A DNA stretch of 64,000 nucleotides, from positions 23,081,716 through 23,145,715 of the forward strand of contig NC_045144.1 of NCBI RefSeq assembly GCF_008831285.2, given 5' to 3'. Each line of letters opens with the position of its first letter. Within the stretch, counting starts at the first letter, position 1. Of the stretch, positions 44,880-57,364 are shown in pieces. The notes under the pieces were generated by a model, which had not been told where the DNA came from, made no database searches, and saw nothing but the letters and a program-made list of their open reading frames with translations. Both the position numbers and the translations under genes were made by a program. The stretch is from Nymphaea colorata (lineage: Eukaryota; Streptophyta; Magnoliopsida; Nymphaeales; Nymphaeaceae).

Positions 44880-45820
44880 CTAAAAATGTTGCTGCTGATC
44901 AGCAAAATAATGACCAGTCCTCTTAATGGCAGCAACTACCTGGGCTAGGCCAAGGCTGCAAAACTATTCTTGAGTGGGCGTTCGAAGATGGGATATATCA
45001 ATGGTAAGATTTCTCCTCCAGCAACTACTGGTCTTAAATTTGAAGAGTGGGAATTTGAGAATGATTTAGTTATGTATTGGCTTATAAACTATATGGAGCC
45101 ATGTGTCTCCAACATGTTTCTCTATAAAAAAAAAGCAAAGAAAATTTGAGACACATTGAAAGTTGTCTATAAAGAACAAAATAACTTGGCTATAGTGTAC
45201 CAAATACAATTAGAACTATCTAAGCTTAAAATGGGAGATAAACCTATACACATCCATATGAGTCAATACCACAGCTTTTGGGATGAACTAATGCAGTATC
45301 GACACACTACTTCGGATCCCGATGTTTATAAATAGCGATTGGAAGAGGACAAAACTTGCAGGTCCCTTGCTGGGCTTGGTCCTGAATTTGAAAGTGTTAG
45401 AAGCCAAATCTTTATGGTGACAAACTCTACCAAATTTTAATCAAGTATGTCAAACCATGCAAACCGGCTATTGCCCATCACAAAGCCATGAACATTGATA
45501 AGAAAAGTGATGCAATGAAGATTCATGAGAAGATGGCATGTCATTCACATTCTGAAATGCAGTCTAATTTTTCTAAAGCTGATGTCAAGAATAATGGGGG
45601 TGGAAATAATTTTCGAAAGGGGAAGAGCAAATTAAAATGCTCACATTGCAAGAAGACTGGCCATTTACATGAAAAATGTTGGGAGCTAGTTGGCAAACCA
45701 TCGAAAGAGAAAGCACATTCGCCAACTACCAATAACTCCAGTACCGCAAACTTTGCCACAAGGGAGGAGCTGGAAAAGTTATTCCCACATTTTTTCATAG
45801 TCCAAACTGGTCTCTACTGA
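44880..45820 (+). mobile_element. Copia element E: gag fragment
   Basis: The translation, across a few stops, reads 'LNGSNYL', 'GRSKMGYINGKISPPAT', 'WEFENDLVMYWLINYMEP', 'LKMGDKPIHIHMSQYHSFWDEL', 'LAGLGPEFESVRSQI', and, in the frame 45488-45820, a zinc knuckle CSHCKKTGHLHEKC (CCHC intact). This is a Copia gag with nucleocapsid of the 'C..C...GH...KCW...G.P' type. Nothing of pol follows; a LINE begins at about 45905. Confidence 0.75.
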
Positions 45821-45904
45821 GTATAGGAAATCTGAAGGTAAGTTTCAAACTTTTATTGCGTGGTCTATTTAAAAATTGTGGTTAGATAGTAGATTCTAGA
45901 GCAG

Positions 45905-46760
45905 CCTGATGTCCTGGTGTGGAGAAACAGAGATCAAGGGGAATTCAATCGGCATGAATTTTGGCAAAGAATGTGGAAAAAAGATTCCAAGAACAATAAG
46001 AACATGCTCGTTTGGAAAGGGAGAGCATGTCCAAGGGCCACCTGGTTTGTTTATTTAGGTGTTTTAGGTCGTCTACCTACTGATGGGTTTGCGCAAAAGC
46101 AAGGCCGGTCACTTGCTTCTAGGTGTCTAGTTTGCAAGCAAGAGATTGAAGACATCAAACACCTTTTTTTCAACTACAAGGGAGCTTGGTTTGTATGGAC
46201 ATACATTTTTGAAAAATTTGTGAGGGCTAAGCCGTGGCATAGGAGTTCCCCAAACCTAATGCAAGGGCTGATCTGGTGGTATAACAATGGCTTCAAAGAC
46301 AAACTACTTACTAAATGCTGGAAAGACAGCTTCCATATGGCAATATGGTTCATCTGAAAGACTCGCAATCAGATCAAGCATAAGGGTGATATACCAATTA
46401 GCAACTTGGCGGAAGGTTTTGGACACACTACACCGATTACTGGTGGAATTTTCAACCGAAAGGAACTTAATTGGTTAAAATCTGTAGCTCGCTCTACTCT
46501 AGGATTATATGGAGCAATGGAGTTAAATGTGATGATTGATGGGTAGAAATCAGCATTATCTTGTAGAGCAAGGGTGGCAAAGAGGAGTGGTTGGTCCCAT
46601 TAGAGATGCCTGTGGACAGTTCCGTTTTGGTTTGGCCTGTTGGTTTGAGAATCATATTGGATGGTGGGAGATAGAGATTCTAATGGAATGCATTAGGCAT
46701 TAGGTGAACATTGAGGACAACTCTCGGTGCATTTACATTCGGACCAATGATGAAGATTGA
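45905..46760 (+). mobile_element. LINE 3' part: zf-RVT and RNase H-like region
   Basis: The frame 45917-46357 has 'NMLVWKGRACPRATWFVYLGVLGRLPT', 'SRCLVCKQEIEDIKHLFFNYKGAWFVW' (zf-RVT pattern), then 'WKDSFHMAIWFI' and, after a stop, 'KTRNQIKHKG'. Around 46585-46690 one can read 'GVVGPIRDACGQFRFGLACWF', resembling the start of a plant LINE RNase H. RT and endonuclease are missing. Confidence 0.7.
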
Positions 46761-47420
46761 AAGCAGCACCTACCCAGCAACATTGAACGCGACACAGAAA
46801 TTGTGAACAACATTTCCATGAGCAATAGTTTTCTTAATAGGCCTACTATTAACAAGGGATGGTCTCTTGCTGAAGCTATTAACCGTTTGCCAATTATTCC
46901 AGCCAATGGATTGTATAGGAAATGGATTCACCATGATAACATGTGTGATCCACTAAAAGGAAGTAATACTACATTTCAAGGTCATGTGTGGACCACACAG
47001 TCATTGTCCGGTAAAAAGAATTAGGAAAAATAGCTCTGAAATGAAGGTTAATTTCCTGTACCGGTTCGGTCAATGCAAATAGATCATACGCTAAGCCTCA
47101 AGTTGGTGGGCCATTCTTAAATTAATTATGGCCGGGGTGAGGAAGCTGGTGGTGACAGCAATTAACGCCCTTTGAATTATTCTTGTTATATGGAGTTGTT
47201 TTCGTCATTAAATTGCGGGTCCTTTTTGTCATCACCTCTGTCGACTCCAAGCCTATAGTCAGTCATTCCATAAGTTGTAGCTGTTGCAAAGTGTCGGGAA
47301 ACTCATGTTCTCAAATCGATTCTTCATTTGGATATATAATAAGAATATTTCGATGAATGATTAAATTTTTTGTCACATGTTTTAAAACTATTGAAAAACT
47401 TATAATTTGTAATTCATTCA
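46761..47420. other. LINE tail or unassigned sequence
   Basis: A 73-codon frame at 46803-47024 (containing GWSLAEAINRLP) follows the LINE RNase H-like region and may be its tail. No family is recognised. Confidence 0.3.
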
Positions 47421-47429
47421 ACTATAGTC

Positions 47430-47430
47430 C

Positions 47431-47480
<50 letters not shown>
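47430..47480. repeat. (TA)n microsatellite
   Basis: About 50 bp of TA repeats, with one 'tac' break. Confidence 0.95.
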
Positions 47481-47482
<2 letters not shown>

Positions 47483-47768
47483 CACTCGGGAAATTGTCGG
47501 GGCAAAAATGGGGATGTCAATATATATATTCACTGCATGTGTGCCACCATGCCCTAGAAGCAACACCATGCAAACAAGTCCGACGCATTTAGGAAATCAG
47601 ATGTTCTACATTTGTAGGGCTATCAATGAATCAGATTTGAATCAAATATATTTTTAATTGTATCTATTTTTTTGGATACTCATATACCAACTCAGATTCG
47701 AATTGGGATTTGAATACGAATGATGACAAGTCATATCCAACTAAAAAATCCGGCTTCACAATATGAAT

Positions 47769-47809
47769 ATGTATATATATATGTGTGTGTGTGTGTGTAT
47801 ATATATATA
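47769..47809. repeat. (TA)n(TG)n(TA)n compound microsatellite
   Basis: TA runs flank a core of about ten TG dinucleotides. The DNA just to the right (47812-47990) has degenerate 'aacttg/gagttg' repeats like those at 60-200. Confidence 0.9.
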
Positions 47810-48473
47810 GTTTAACTCATTTAACTTGTAAACTTGTTTTACAACTCGAGCTTGACTTCTTTAACATTTCAAATATAAATTTAAACTCAAAATTAACTTG
47901 TTTATAAACAAGTCGACTCTCAAGAAGAGTTGTTTCAAGCGAGTTGAAGTTGAATCCGAGTTGTCTTGACTTGTTGGGCAGACTTAACCACCCCTCCACA
48001 ATCATGTAAGCCTGCATTTCTTTCTTTCCACAAGTTACTGTTAAGATACATAGACCTTCGTTTCTTCACCAAAGGTACGTGAAACTTCCCCTTCCTTGCG
48101 AAAAGAACGTGTTGGTACGAACATTAATATTGAACTTCCAAACCACAAAGCACCCGACTAAGGTTAGGGAATGGGCCAGGTAACTCATGGGTAGTTTGGT
48201 ACCGGATCCATAATGAGCTGGTCTTGGGGAGGTTATTTGACACATGGGCTGGCCCACCTAAAAAAACCGTCGGGCCAAACTGGCCCTGCGACTCAAAGAA
48301 ACCACCAGGCCCAGCTGGCCTGAGTCTGGTTTTGGTGGTCCCAGTTGTTTTGATAGCTAAGGGTAGAACCATACTAATAGGTCAGGGACAAAAACCTCAC
48401 CCTCTAAAAATGATATTTAGTGCTTTTTTAAAAAAATCTAACCTTACTAATGTAATCTTACTTACGATAGTTT

Positions 48474-48753
48474 GATGCAAAATATATATTAAGTTGCTCA
48501 TTTTTTAGGTTTTAGTAGTGCTTAAGCAAAAATGAATTGCCTTGATAGCATCAACATTTTGATAATAGGAACTTGAACATTCTTCATAAAACCAACTTAA
48601 TTCAAAGCATGTTTTATATCAAATTAGTTTTTATAAATATTTTAGGATGTTTATATCTTATTTAGAATATTTTTTTAACAAAAAATTAAAGGGTCTAGTT
48701 TTTATCATTGACCTATGTGTGGATCTTTACCAATTTCCCTCTCTCTCTCTCTT

Positions 48754-48809
<56 letters not shown>

Positions 48810-48826
48810 ATATATCTTTACCAATT

Positions 48827-48925
<99 letters not shown>

Positions 48926-49284
48926 GTTGGTAAAAACTAGACCACTTGAGTAATAGACAAAAACCAGACCTATTGAAATTAATTATTAAAATATGTCTTT
49001 TTGAAATTTAACCTTATAGATATAAACTTAAGAGTGATTTGATGAGAAATATATATTAAGTTAGTTGTTTTATTACTTAAATTATGTTTTTTTAATACTA
49101 AAAAGATGAACAGCTCTTATAATATCAAAATTTTGGTAATATAAATTATAAAGATCAATTTTTTTTTATAAAAATGACTTAAATTAAAGCAAGATTTATA
49201 TTAAATTAGTTTATAAATACATTAGAAGGTTCATATTTTGTTTAAAACACTTTTAACATGAATTTAAGAGGTCTGCTTTTTATC
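48474..49284. repeat. Diverged ~567-bp tandem duplication (non-coding)
   Basis: Segments 48474-48706 and 49041-49284 align along their length: 'gatg.aaatatatattaagtt', 'atagcatcaacattttg / ataatatcaaaattttgg', 'atattaaattagttt..ataaat', ending 'ggtct.ctttttatc'. Microsatellite blocks follow each unit at the same relative place. No coding sequence. Function unknown. Confidence 0.75.
48739..48923. repeat. Paired (CT)n(TA)n(GA)n hairpin microsatellites
   Basis: Two successive blocks, each CT-run, TA-run, GA-run (48739-48810 and about 48828-48923). Each is fully self-complementary. Both are preceded by 'atctttaccaattt', so the block itself was duplicated. A 16-bp inverted match (48692-48707 against 48928-48943) flanks the pair. 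Confidence 0.9.
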
Positions 49285-49317
49285 CCTTACCCATATGGTC
49301 TTCCCTACAAATCACTC

Positions 49318-49318
<1 letters not shown>

Positions 49319-49378
<60 letters not shown>

Positions 49379-49382
49379 CATC

Positions 49383-49422
<40 letters not shown>

Positions 49423-49428
49423 CATCAG
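49319..49428. repeat. (CA)n(TA)n microsatellite with repeated spacer
   Basis: CA repeats pass into TA repeats. 'tatattacatcagat' occurs twice (about 49372 and 49417), separated by a TA run. Confidence 0.9.
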
Positions 49429-49901
49429 ATTTTGTCCAAATAAAGTGGTCTGTGAAAATTATGTCGTACGTCAAACTTTATGCACTCATGCCTACTCTTT
49501 CTATTTCTACGCTTATCATTCTTTGTCATTTGTTTTTTGAAAAAGATGCAAATAAATCATAATCATGGACCGAAAAAATAATGCTCCATTTTAGATCCAT
49601 ATTTCTTAATTTTGATGCTGTCGGTTTGATTAAATTATGTCCTTTGTTAATTTTGTGCTTTGTGATATATAAATGTGTTTTTGTCATTTAATTAGCTTTT
49701 GCAAATTAAAGGACGTTTAATGAAGACTTAAAAAGTATATATAACCTTCGGCATGTTGCATTATTGTTCACCATTCACGTTCTATTGTTTCTCCATGCCG
49801 GAGAGCCAACAAGAGCTACGACGACCGATGTATTGAGTGAATGATGACGCTGGCTATTTAGAGTCATCTAGCCTTCTAAACAAAGCTGTCTATCTAATGT
49901 A

Positions 49902-50007
49902 GATGGATGGTTGAGAGAAAATCAAAAAGAAAAAATTGTAAACTAATATAAGATGACAAAAATACCCATCACTTTTTTTTTCCTTGTTTTTCTCTCAACC
50001 ATTCATC
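49902..50007. repeat. Foldback (inverted repeat)
   Basis: Arm 49902-49935 (gatggatggttgagagaaa..., A-rich) is complementary to arm 49975-50007 (...tctctcaaccattcatc), around a ~40-bp loop. It resembles a MITE-like foldback. Outer sequences ('ctagccttctaaac' against 'tagaagggacgg') may extend the pairing imperfectly. No target duplication was recognised. Confidence 0.6.
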
Positions 50008-50071
50008 ATGTTAGAAGGGACGGTCCTGGTTAGATGGCTCGGTGACTCTAAAATCCCAGAGTCACTATTCA

Positions 50072-50074
<3 letters not shown>

Positions 50075-50105
<31 letters not shown>

Positions 50106-50108
50106 GTG

Positions 50109-50139
<31 letters not shown>
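50075..50139. repeat. (TA)n(TG)n(TA)n compound microsatellite
   Basis: TA repeats either side of a 'ctgtgtgtgtgtct' core. Confidence 0.95.
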
Positions 50140-51300
50140 GCAGCATAAATTTTCAATACGCACTCTGAGAGTAGGGGCTAGGCAGCTCCCAAACCAAATC
50201 TGCCATGCAATGGAAATTGTTGCCAATATTTTACTTGGTCTCTATTGCAGCACTCGTCAGTCCCCAGCCATGAATCTGTTCAATAATAGACATATAATTA
50301 GGTCCATTAAACTGCTAGCACTCTGATGAATAGTTTCAATCAACAAAACCAACTGGATTCTTATGAAAACCAATAAAATTCTCTTGTAAAAGCTAACACA
50401 ATGAAAAATTCAAAGACTGTATGAAGTAAATGTAACAGTTACAAGGGAACAAATACTTTTTGAAAGCCTATCAGCAACAAACTTTTGAGGGTCCAACTAA
50501 GAAAAATATTTTGTTTATTTGTCAGCCTAAAAAATACATACTAGAATTCAAAATTTTATATTTGTATGATTAACTTTCTTCAATTTATGTGCCTGCTTAT
50601 TTATCTTTCACTGCCTTAGCAAATTCAAAAGGATAGTTATATTTATGTGAACCATATACATGTGGAAAACATAAATTGCTAGGGAAACTTAGATGTGCTT
50701 CAAAAACAGAAGGATCAAGCTGAAACTTAGTTACAAGATCAGATCAGAAGACACCACTTTCAAGGCATTCAACATGTCCACCTTTGTTTCACTTTCCAAA
50801 AGCCTATTGTTATGAACTTGTTTGGATATGAATGGTGCCTGTTTGGACATATCACTTCCTTATATGCATGCATTGCACAAAGAAACATCAGTCATTACTA
50901 GACATTCATCTTATATTCTTAACAATAAGAAAAACATTCAGGCTCTAGATATTCACACATAAGCTGTAAAGAAAATGCAATAGGCAACCTTGTTCAACAA
51001 ATATTACAAGAAAGAAAATAGGGAATATAAAAGCATTAGACTGGAATTCTAAGGAGAGATTGCAACTTGCCCTAGTGTATATGGATCAATGACAAAAGGA
51101 GGAAACTGTGGTTGTCTAATTGTACAATTAGACTACATATTAATACAGACAAAACAACAAATCAAACATACCTGGACTATAAGAAGCATTTTGCATAGTG
51201 TACCACTTCCCTTTCTTAGTAAAACTTCTAAGGGAAACACTTCTAAGTGAAACTTATTTGTCTATAATGCACAACCCTTTTCTGTAAAAGAGATTTTCTC
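50140..51300. other. No gene recognised
   Basis: AT-rich; no domain or repeat recognised. Confidence 0.4.
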
Positions 51301-51313
51301 TTCCGTTGCTGGA

Positions 51314-51842
51314 ACTTGTGGCAAATGCTCAGCAAAAAATGATGTCAATACTAGGGAAGAGTTTTCAAAGGCCAAACTGCAATCACATGACGTAAAGTTG
51401 ACCAACTTGGGCCAATCCTCAGATGAAACCATCTCCAAATGCGCACAAAATGAGTATGGACAAATAACAACTTATTGTCCCAAGTGCATTGAATTTTCGA
51501 CTGCACTTGCAAACTAGATGGAATACTGTGCAAGCCAACAATGACAGAGATGAAGCAAAATTTTTTGATGGGGATACATCTAAATCTCCTCCGATTGTGC
51601 AGACTGCAAGTACAGATGAGAATAATTCCTCATCGCCACTTGGTCTGATGTATGGGATATTAAATGTCTTTCATAAGGAAGCAGCTCAATCTTTGAGCCC
51701 ATCTGAATCTTGGGAAACCATCCTCCACCCACTGAAACTATTCCAGAAAAGGAATGCTTCCTACATACATCTAAAAATGGTAATGCTTCACTAAATGCCT
51801 CAAGTAATTTATTGCATGTGCGTGAACAAAGAAAGTCTTAGT
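51314..51842 (+). pseudogene. Coding-like remnant of unrecognised protein
   Basis: Three consecutive frames read like real protein with biased composition: TCGKCSAKNDVNTREEF through 'TYCPKCIEFSTALA' (frame from 51314), then 'NNDRDEAKFFDGDTSKSPP', 'NSSSPLGLMYGILNVFHKEA', 'PSESWETILHPLKLFQK' (frame of 51489-51794), then 'NGNASLNASSNLLHVREQRKS' to TAG near 51840. At least two frameshifts and one stop lie between. It looks like part of a gene or processed copy that has decayed. No domain is recognised and no function is proposed. Confidence 0.35.
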
Positions 51843-52173
51843 AAATAATCTTAGTAAAGAATAGAGGAAACCACCAAGTGCCTAGAGCTGTCACTGTCCA
51901 AGATAAGATGTTTCATGTGATATCAAATAGTTAGTAGTTAGGGGATAACTCATCCAACAGAGAATGAAGCACAGTATTCTAACAAACATCAAACAAATGA
52001 AGGATAAGAGTCTAGGAATGATACTGATATATCATTCGTTAATTTCACATTGCGTTGGAAAAGTCCCATACTTATTGTAACGATTGGTATTGTTGCATTA
52101 CTATATGTCATAATTCTTGTAGGGTCTTTATTATTGAAAAAAAAAAAACAAGGTATTGTTGACTATCACAAGA

Positions 52174-52209
<36 letters not shown>

Positions 52210-53475
52210 ATCTACCAGCTGTAAGAGCCTTGCAGCTTCATTGAAGCTCATTCCCGTCTCTCAACAAATTCAAAGGAAGATTGATACATGATCATGTTAC
52301 AGTGGAAAGAAAACATACTGCCACATCAAAACAAAAGCAGCAAGACAACAACAATCACATCACAGAGCAGAAATAAACCAACAAGATTCAATGCTTGGAA
52401 TGACTACTAAGCTGAGGTAACATCAAACATATCAAACATATATCTCAAAGATGGTTTCAATTTCACAATTTTCAAGTGGCTAGATAATGCCAGACTTAGT
52501 GTTGTCAATATAGTAATGCAATTACACTTCAACCAAATTATTTCTCAAACAAAACAAGTATATGCAATTAATATGACGTTGACAATGAAGAACATCATGA
52601 TTATAATGTTGTTTGTCACCATCAGATGGTGACCTAATGCTAAGCAAAATAAGGAGTGGTGTATCTTTAGATCTCCAATATAGAGCTGACCAGAACTGAG
52701 ATAGGATTAGGTTATATACATATCTAGGCAATAACTGAGATAGTAAAGCTTCAAGCTTAGCTGGAGGCATCTGCATAACTCAATTATTGTAAATGTTCAG
52801 TCCAAATAGGAAAACTGTCATTAGGATGAAAAGGAAGTCTCAAAGAATATCCAAAAACCTATATTATGCCGTGTATGTGATTGCAGTGCCATAAAAAAGT
52901 ATATCAATATTAACAATTCACCACCTTCAATTGAATTTGGAAAAACATTTTTGGTTAGGTTTCTTTATTGAACCATCTCTAGAAAACTGAGCATAACGTA
53001 ATGGGATTCAAAGCAAAAACCAATTGTGCCACAAGAGATCATATAGTAGTAATTTACGAAAAAGGAGAGAGATGAAGAAAAATAGTCATCGTGAAATGAT
53101 AGTTCTTTTGCAAGAGCTTACTAATCTGATAAAATAAATTAACCATTATCAAACCCCCTATTGAAGTACATTTCATCTAGTCCAGCCTTCAATGCAAGTG
53201 TCTGAATAAGAAGGGTCATTGCCATGAAAAGCTCAAAGCACTTGAGAAGAAAGACAAAAGAATGAAGAAAATTATGCTCCTCAACCTATGAAAATCGATA
53301 GATAGAAATGCCATAATATCCTTCATTGTATGAATGTTCTCCTCATTAAGACGTTTATGAAAATCACCATCTTCACCAATCTTCCCAAACACCAGACTTC
53401 ATCAGCTAGAAATGGTGAATATGCCTTTTGTATACAAAAGGAGAATGGAATCTAATGTGAAACACCTTAAAACAA
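51843..53475. other. No gene recognised; (AG)n at 52171-52210
   Basis: An interrupted AG microsatellite lies at 52171-52210. The rest is AT-rich without supported features. Confidence 0.45.
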
Positions 53476-53487
53476 ATATATATATCA

Positions 53488-53489
<2 letters not shown>

Positions 53490-53549
<60 letters not shown>
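53490..53549. repeat. (TA)n microsatellite
   Basis: About 60 bp of uninterrupted TA repeats, preceded by a shorter TA run at 53477-53485. Confidence 0.95.
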
Positions 53550-53552
<3 letters not shown>

Positions 53553-56090
53553 TATTATGTATGAATTGTTTTTGACAAAGAGCCTATTTTTTATAACATA
53601 ACAACCTAAGAAACATCTAGAAACATACTTTTCCAATCCACGTAAGTTCAAGAATCCAATGTGCATCCAATAAAGGATAAAATTGTAAAACTAGGTCATA
53701 AGAATTCAGCTAACAGGCCGCTGCATCCTCACCGAAGCGGATGAGGCCAGGATATGGCACTCGACATGGTCAACACATGTCCAGTGCAGTCCACCACACC
53801 TGTTGGAAAAGATGGCATGTCGGAGGTGCACCCAACTCTGGTCAATGATGAATTGGGTGTGGTCAGGACAAGCGGAAGACAAATATGTCCTCCTTTTAGT
53901 GATTTCCTTTTTTAAACCTGAAAAATCATAAACCCTTGTCAAACAAGGGTCTTATTCTCTCGTATTAGGGCTTCATTGAAGCCCTTCAGCTGCTGACGGT
54001 CGATGAAGACTGCTGCTCCTGCGGTTCGTGAGAAGCTCATTTCCAATGGCCGACAAAGATTTTCAGCAAATCATGGTTCTCTCTGGCAAATTTCTTCTTT
54101 CCAGCGTCCTCAAACTCACCGGCAAACACTGACTCTTGGGTGCTGTCGTTCCTCTTTGGTCGAATTTTTGATGCCTACCTGACTGCTCCAGTCCCTTTGT
54201 GCCATAGGGCTTCCTCGATGTCTGCTTGGTTCAGGTAGGTCCACTCAACTCCCTCATCAGCCGATGCCCTTCACACTATTTTTGCTGGATTTTACATTGT
54301 TTTTCGGCCAACCTACTGGTTAGATGATGGTTTTCCTCTCCCCACATCTCAACTAGACATTCCCAACATTCAATTGAAAAGCGTTAGCTGATTTACCCAT
54401 TTTCCCCAACTACCGCCAATTCCCTGTTTTGAATGTTTTGGTGACTCCAGCTGATTTCCGATCATTTTTTGTTTTTTGTTGTCATCAACTCATCCTATGA
54501 TATTTTATATTTCTGTTTCTATCATTCTGTTTGCACCCACACCGAAGTTTTTTTGGACCTTGCCGCATCTCACACCCGCACCCCGCATCCATGTGACATA
54601 GTTATAAAACTGTTTGTTTGGTGTAGAACCATGACTGATCTCAGCACATAAAATCTAGAAGTGGTTTTTGCACGTACTTGTGTTCAAGTTGGTTTACTAA
54701 ATATATATAAACATAAGTTAGCACTTTTCTCTTATTATATTGATATTTTAGAAGGAAAGCAAGACTATGTTCTCACATCAAGTTGATTATATCAACAGAA
54801 TGAAGAAAAAAACTGAAGAGCCTCTTGAACCTTGAAGCAACAGGTCATGGTATTGTTATGTGGATCACTCAAATGGATCCAAATGGAGCAGATCTGAATC
54901 AAATCCACCCTCAAGTAGTTTTCTTTGAGCAAAATTTGCCTTATTAATACATGAATCGTCAAAGACTCAACCATTCTCAATTTACCCAAGCTTTTTTTGC
55001 AAAAGCAAGCTGGGGTTTGGCTGACCCTTCAAAGTAAAGTAATTATATGATACAATAATGTATGCCAAAGAAATACTGTATTAATTACAGTGTTCATCGT
55101 CTTCCACCCTGAAAGGCCTCTAGTTTGTAGAAAAATAAAATTGGAGTAACTTTTATTTATGTTTTAAGTGCCTTATCTATTACTGCTTTTGTTAGACATG
55201 ACATGTATTGCACCATCTTAATGTACGGGGATGGTTGATCTACCTGTCACCATGTTTATAAAAAAACTGCCTAGAATATGGGATTCTATGATGCCATGTG
55301 CCAGACCTAAAAATTAAAAAAGATATATGGCTGCGATCTGAATCAAATCCACTTGACACAATATCCAACTCCTGATTTGAGAAATATGAACATTTAATTT
55401 TTAGCAGATCTGATGCATAAATGAGTGCTGAAACCACTTGCTAAAACGGGCATCATGAAGCCATCTTTGATGTCTCAGTTTTAGTTTTTTTTTAGCCTAT
55501 ATTTTTATCTATATTACTATATCATTCTAGTATCACAATATATATTACTACAACTACTATTTTGACTGAACCTTCAGGTGTATTAAGTTAAAGACCTGGT
55601 TTCATTTCTGCAAGACTGATCATCGTTTGGCTATCTATCACTTGCTGCACTAACATGGTTCTACTGTCTAGAGAATGTCAGTTATGCAGCACGAAACTAT
55701 GGCACATTTGATTACCTTAGTTTATTATGCAACTAAATACAGTCAAATAGCAGATAGAATCTATGTGCTCAACAGAAGTAACTATTAAGCATGCCAAAGA
55801 GAGGAAAGCCTGGACAAAGAAGTTCAAATATAAATGAAAGAGTAACAATGGAGTGCAAAAGCATGTTTCTTATGAACTGACTAACCACAAGCACTATCCT
55901 AAAACTTACATATCAACCTTTTCTAGGATATGATTTTCTAAGTTCACAAACTTGAACAGCTACATTCTCATCAACTGTAGTCCCTATTACCTCTTGCCTT
56001 ACTATAGCATTTTCACCAAGAACATTCTCATCATTTGGATTCATGCAACTGCATCAAGTAATGAGAACTTACTTTTTTAGTTTCTTTAGG
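53550..56090. other. No gene recognised
   Basis: 53700-54350 is less AT-rich than its surroundings but gives no recognisable protein. The phrase 'gatctgaatcaaatccac' recurs at 54891 and 55334. No other feature is supported. Confidence 0.4.
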
Positions 56091-56273
56091 ATACACTGAG
56101 GATGAGCTTGTGGACCTTGAGCTTGACAAGGTACAAAAAGTAGTGTCTGAATGCAGAGGAGCTAGAAATTGTAGAAAATGCGAAGATGCAAGTACTTGTG
56201 GAGTTAGACAACGCTAAGATGCTCATGGAGAACAAAAAATCTATCATTGTGGCTCAACCATTCATCTAAGAAG
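56091..56273 (+). pseudogene. Possible remnant of a coiled-coil (WEB-like) protein
   Basis: After an acceptor-like 'tttctttag' (56086-56094) one reads 'DELVDLELDKVQKVVSE' and, in the next frame, 'AEELEIVENAKMQVLVELDNAKMLME' up to TAA at 56270. The Lys/Glu/Leu heptad character and 'AKM.VL.ELDNAK' wording resemble plant WEB family (DUF827) coiled coils. One frameshift lies between the two parts and no other exons were found. The match is weak. Confidence 0.2.
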
Positions 56274-57000
56274 CGCAGGCAGAAGACAATTTTCTGAAGC
56301 TATAAACAATTAAAATTGTGAGTAATTGCAGGGTATACAATTTCAAAATGAAAAAAATTAGGCGCCAAATCTACATCAATCATGTGCAAACACTATAAAG
56401 AACAAAATGGGGAAAGAATGGAGAATATATAGATCCATGTATTTGATCATGGTGGAAAAGTAAAAGCCCTAAGCTGTAAAGACAATGAGCCACCAGAGCA
56501 ATTCCCTCAAGTGCTCAAAAAACACAAAATAAAACCAGAAAAATTCATAAACAGAATAAAAAAAGCATGAAACTCCAGCCATATCACTCACTGTTTCTGG
56601 CTTGTGGTATCCCAAATATGTGCTTTCATGACCATATCATCCACATGGAGCTCCCAGTTCGAATTCGACGTCAATTGTTGACTTCGGCTCAAGGCTTAAG
56701 TCTTTCCTCAGGAAACTCGAGAGGAGGTTTGACATTCTGACACTACAGTCAAAGATCTTGAACACGTAATCGTAGCCATCATCCACCTAGTACGCCATTT
56801 TTCCTACTTCCTTTCCCTTCTCCTTCTTCCTCTTTCCATCTTCCCTTTTTCTTCCTCCTTTTGATCTAATTTATAGAAAAGTACCAGAAAGATTGGATCT
56901 TCCTTTCCCTTGTTTTCATTCTATCCAAAAAGAATGGAAATCAATCATCTACTAAATAATATCAGGCCCTAAAAGATGAGGGATGGGAAGAAAAGAATCG
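56274..57000. other. No gene recognised
   Basis: Pyrimidine-rich run at 56800-56865; otherwise unassigned. Confidence 0.4.
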
Positions 57001-57004
57001 GTGG

Positions 57005-57250
57005 ATGCAACAAAAAGGTCATTAGCCATGGTCAAAACCACAGTTAATAGACCCAAAACTATGGCTGGAAATACCTTCATCAATGGGAAATAGCCCGTGT
57101 GGCTATTGACCTTTTGCCGTACCTTAGACTGTGGCTATTGATCCATCAGCCATGGTTTACTTGGACCATTAGCAATGTTTTTAGCTGTGGCTATTACTGC
57201 TTATTTGTGCATTGGCTATGAAAAAAACCATGGTTAATGTAGCCATTTGT
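57005..57250. repeat. Cluster of 'agccatggt / ctgtggctatt' motifs
   Basis: Variants of (t)agcca(t/c)gg(t) and their inverted form recur at least eight times in about 240 bp. Short subterminal repeats in both orientations are typical of DNA transposon ends (CACTA or Mutator type), but no terminus was identified. Confidence 0.4.
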
Positions 57251-57251
57251 T

Positions 57252-57273
57252 ATATATATATATAAATAAATAA

Positions 57274-57320
<47 letters not shown>

Positions 57321-57364
57321 TATATGTATAGATAGATAGATAGATAGAAAGACAGAGAGAGAGA
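57252..57364. repeat. Compound microsatellite (TA)n(AAAT)n(TA)n(GATA)n(GA)n
   Basis: TA repeats, three to four AAAT units, a long TA run, then GATA repeats and GA repeats, all contiguous. Confidence 0.95.

Noticed and set aside
46174-46368. Minus-strand frame inside the LINE region
   Set aside because: It is the antisense shadow of the plus-strand zf-RVT frame.
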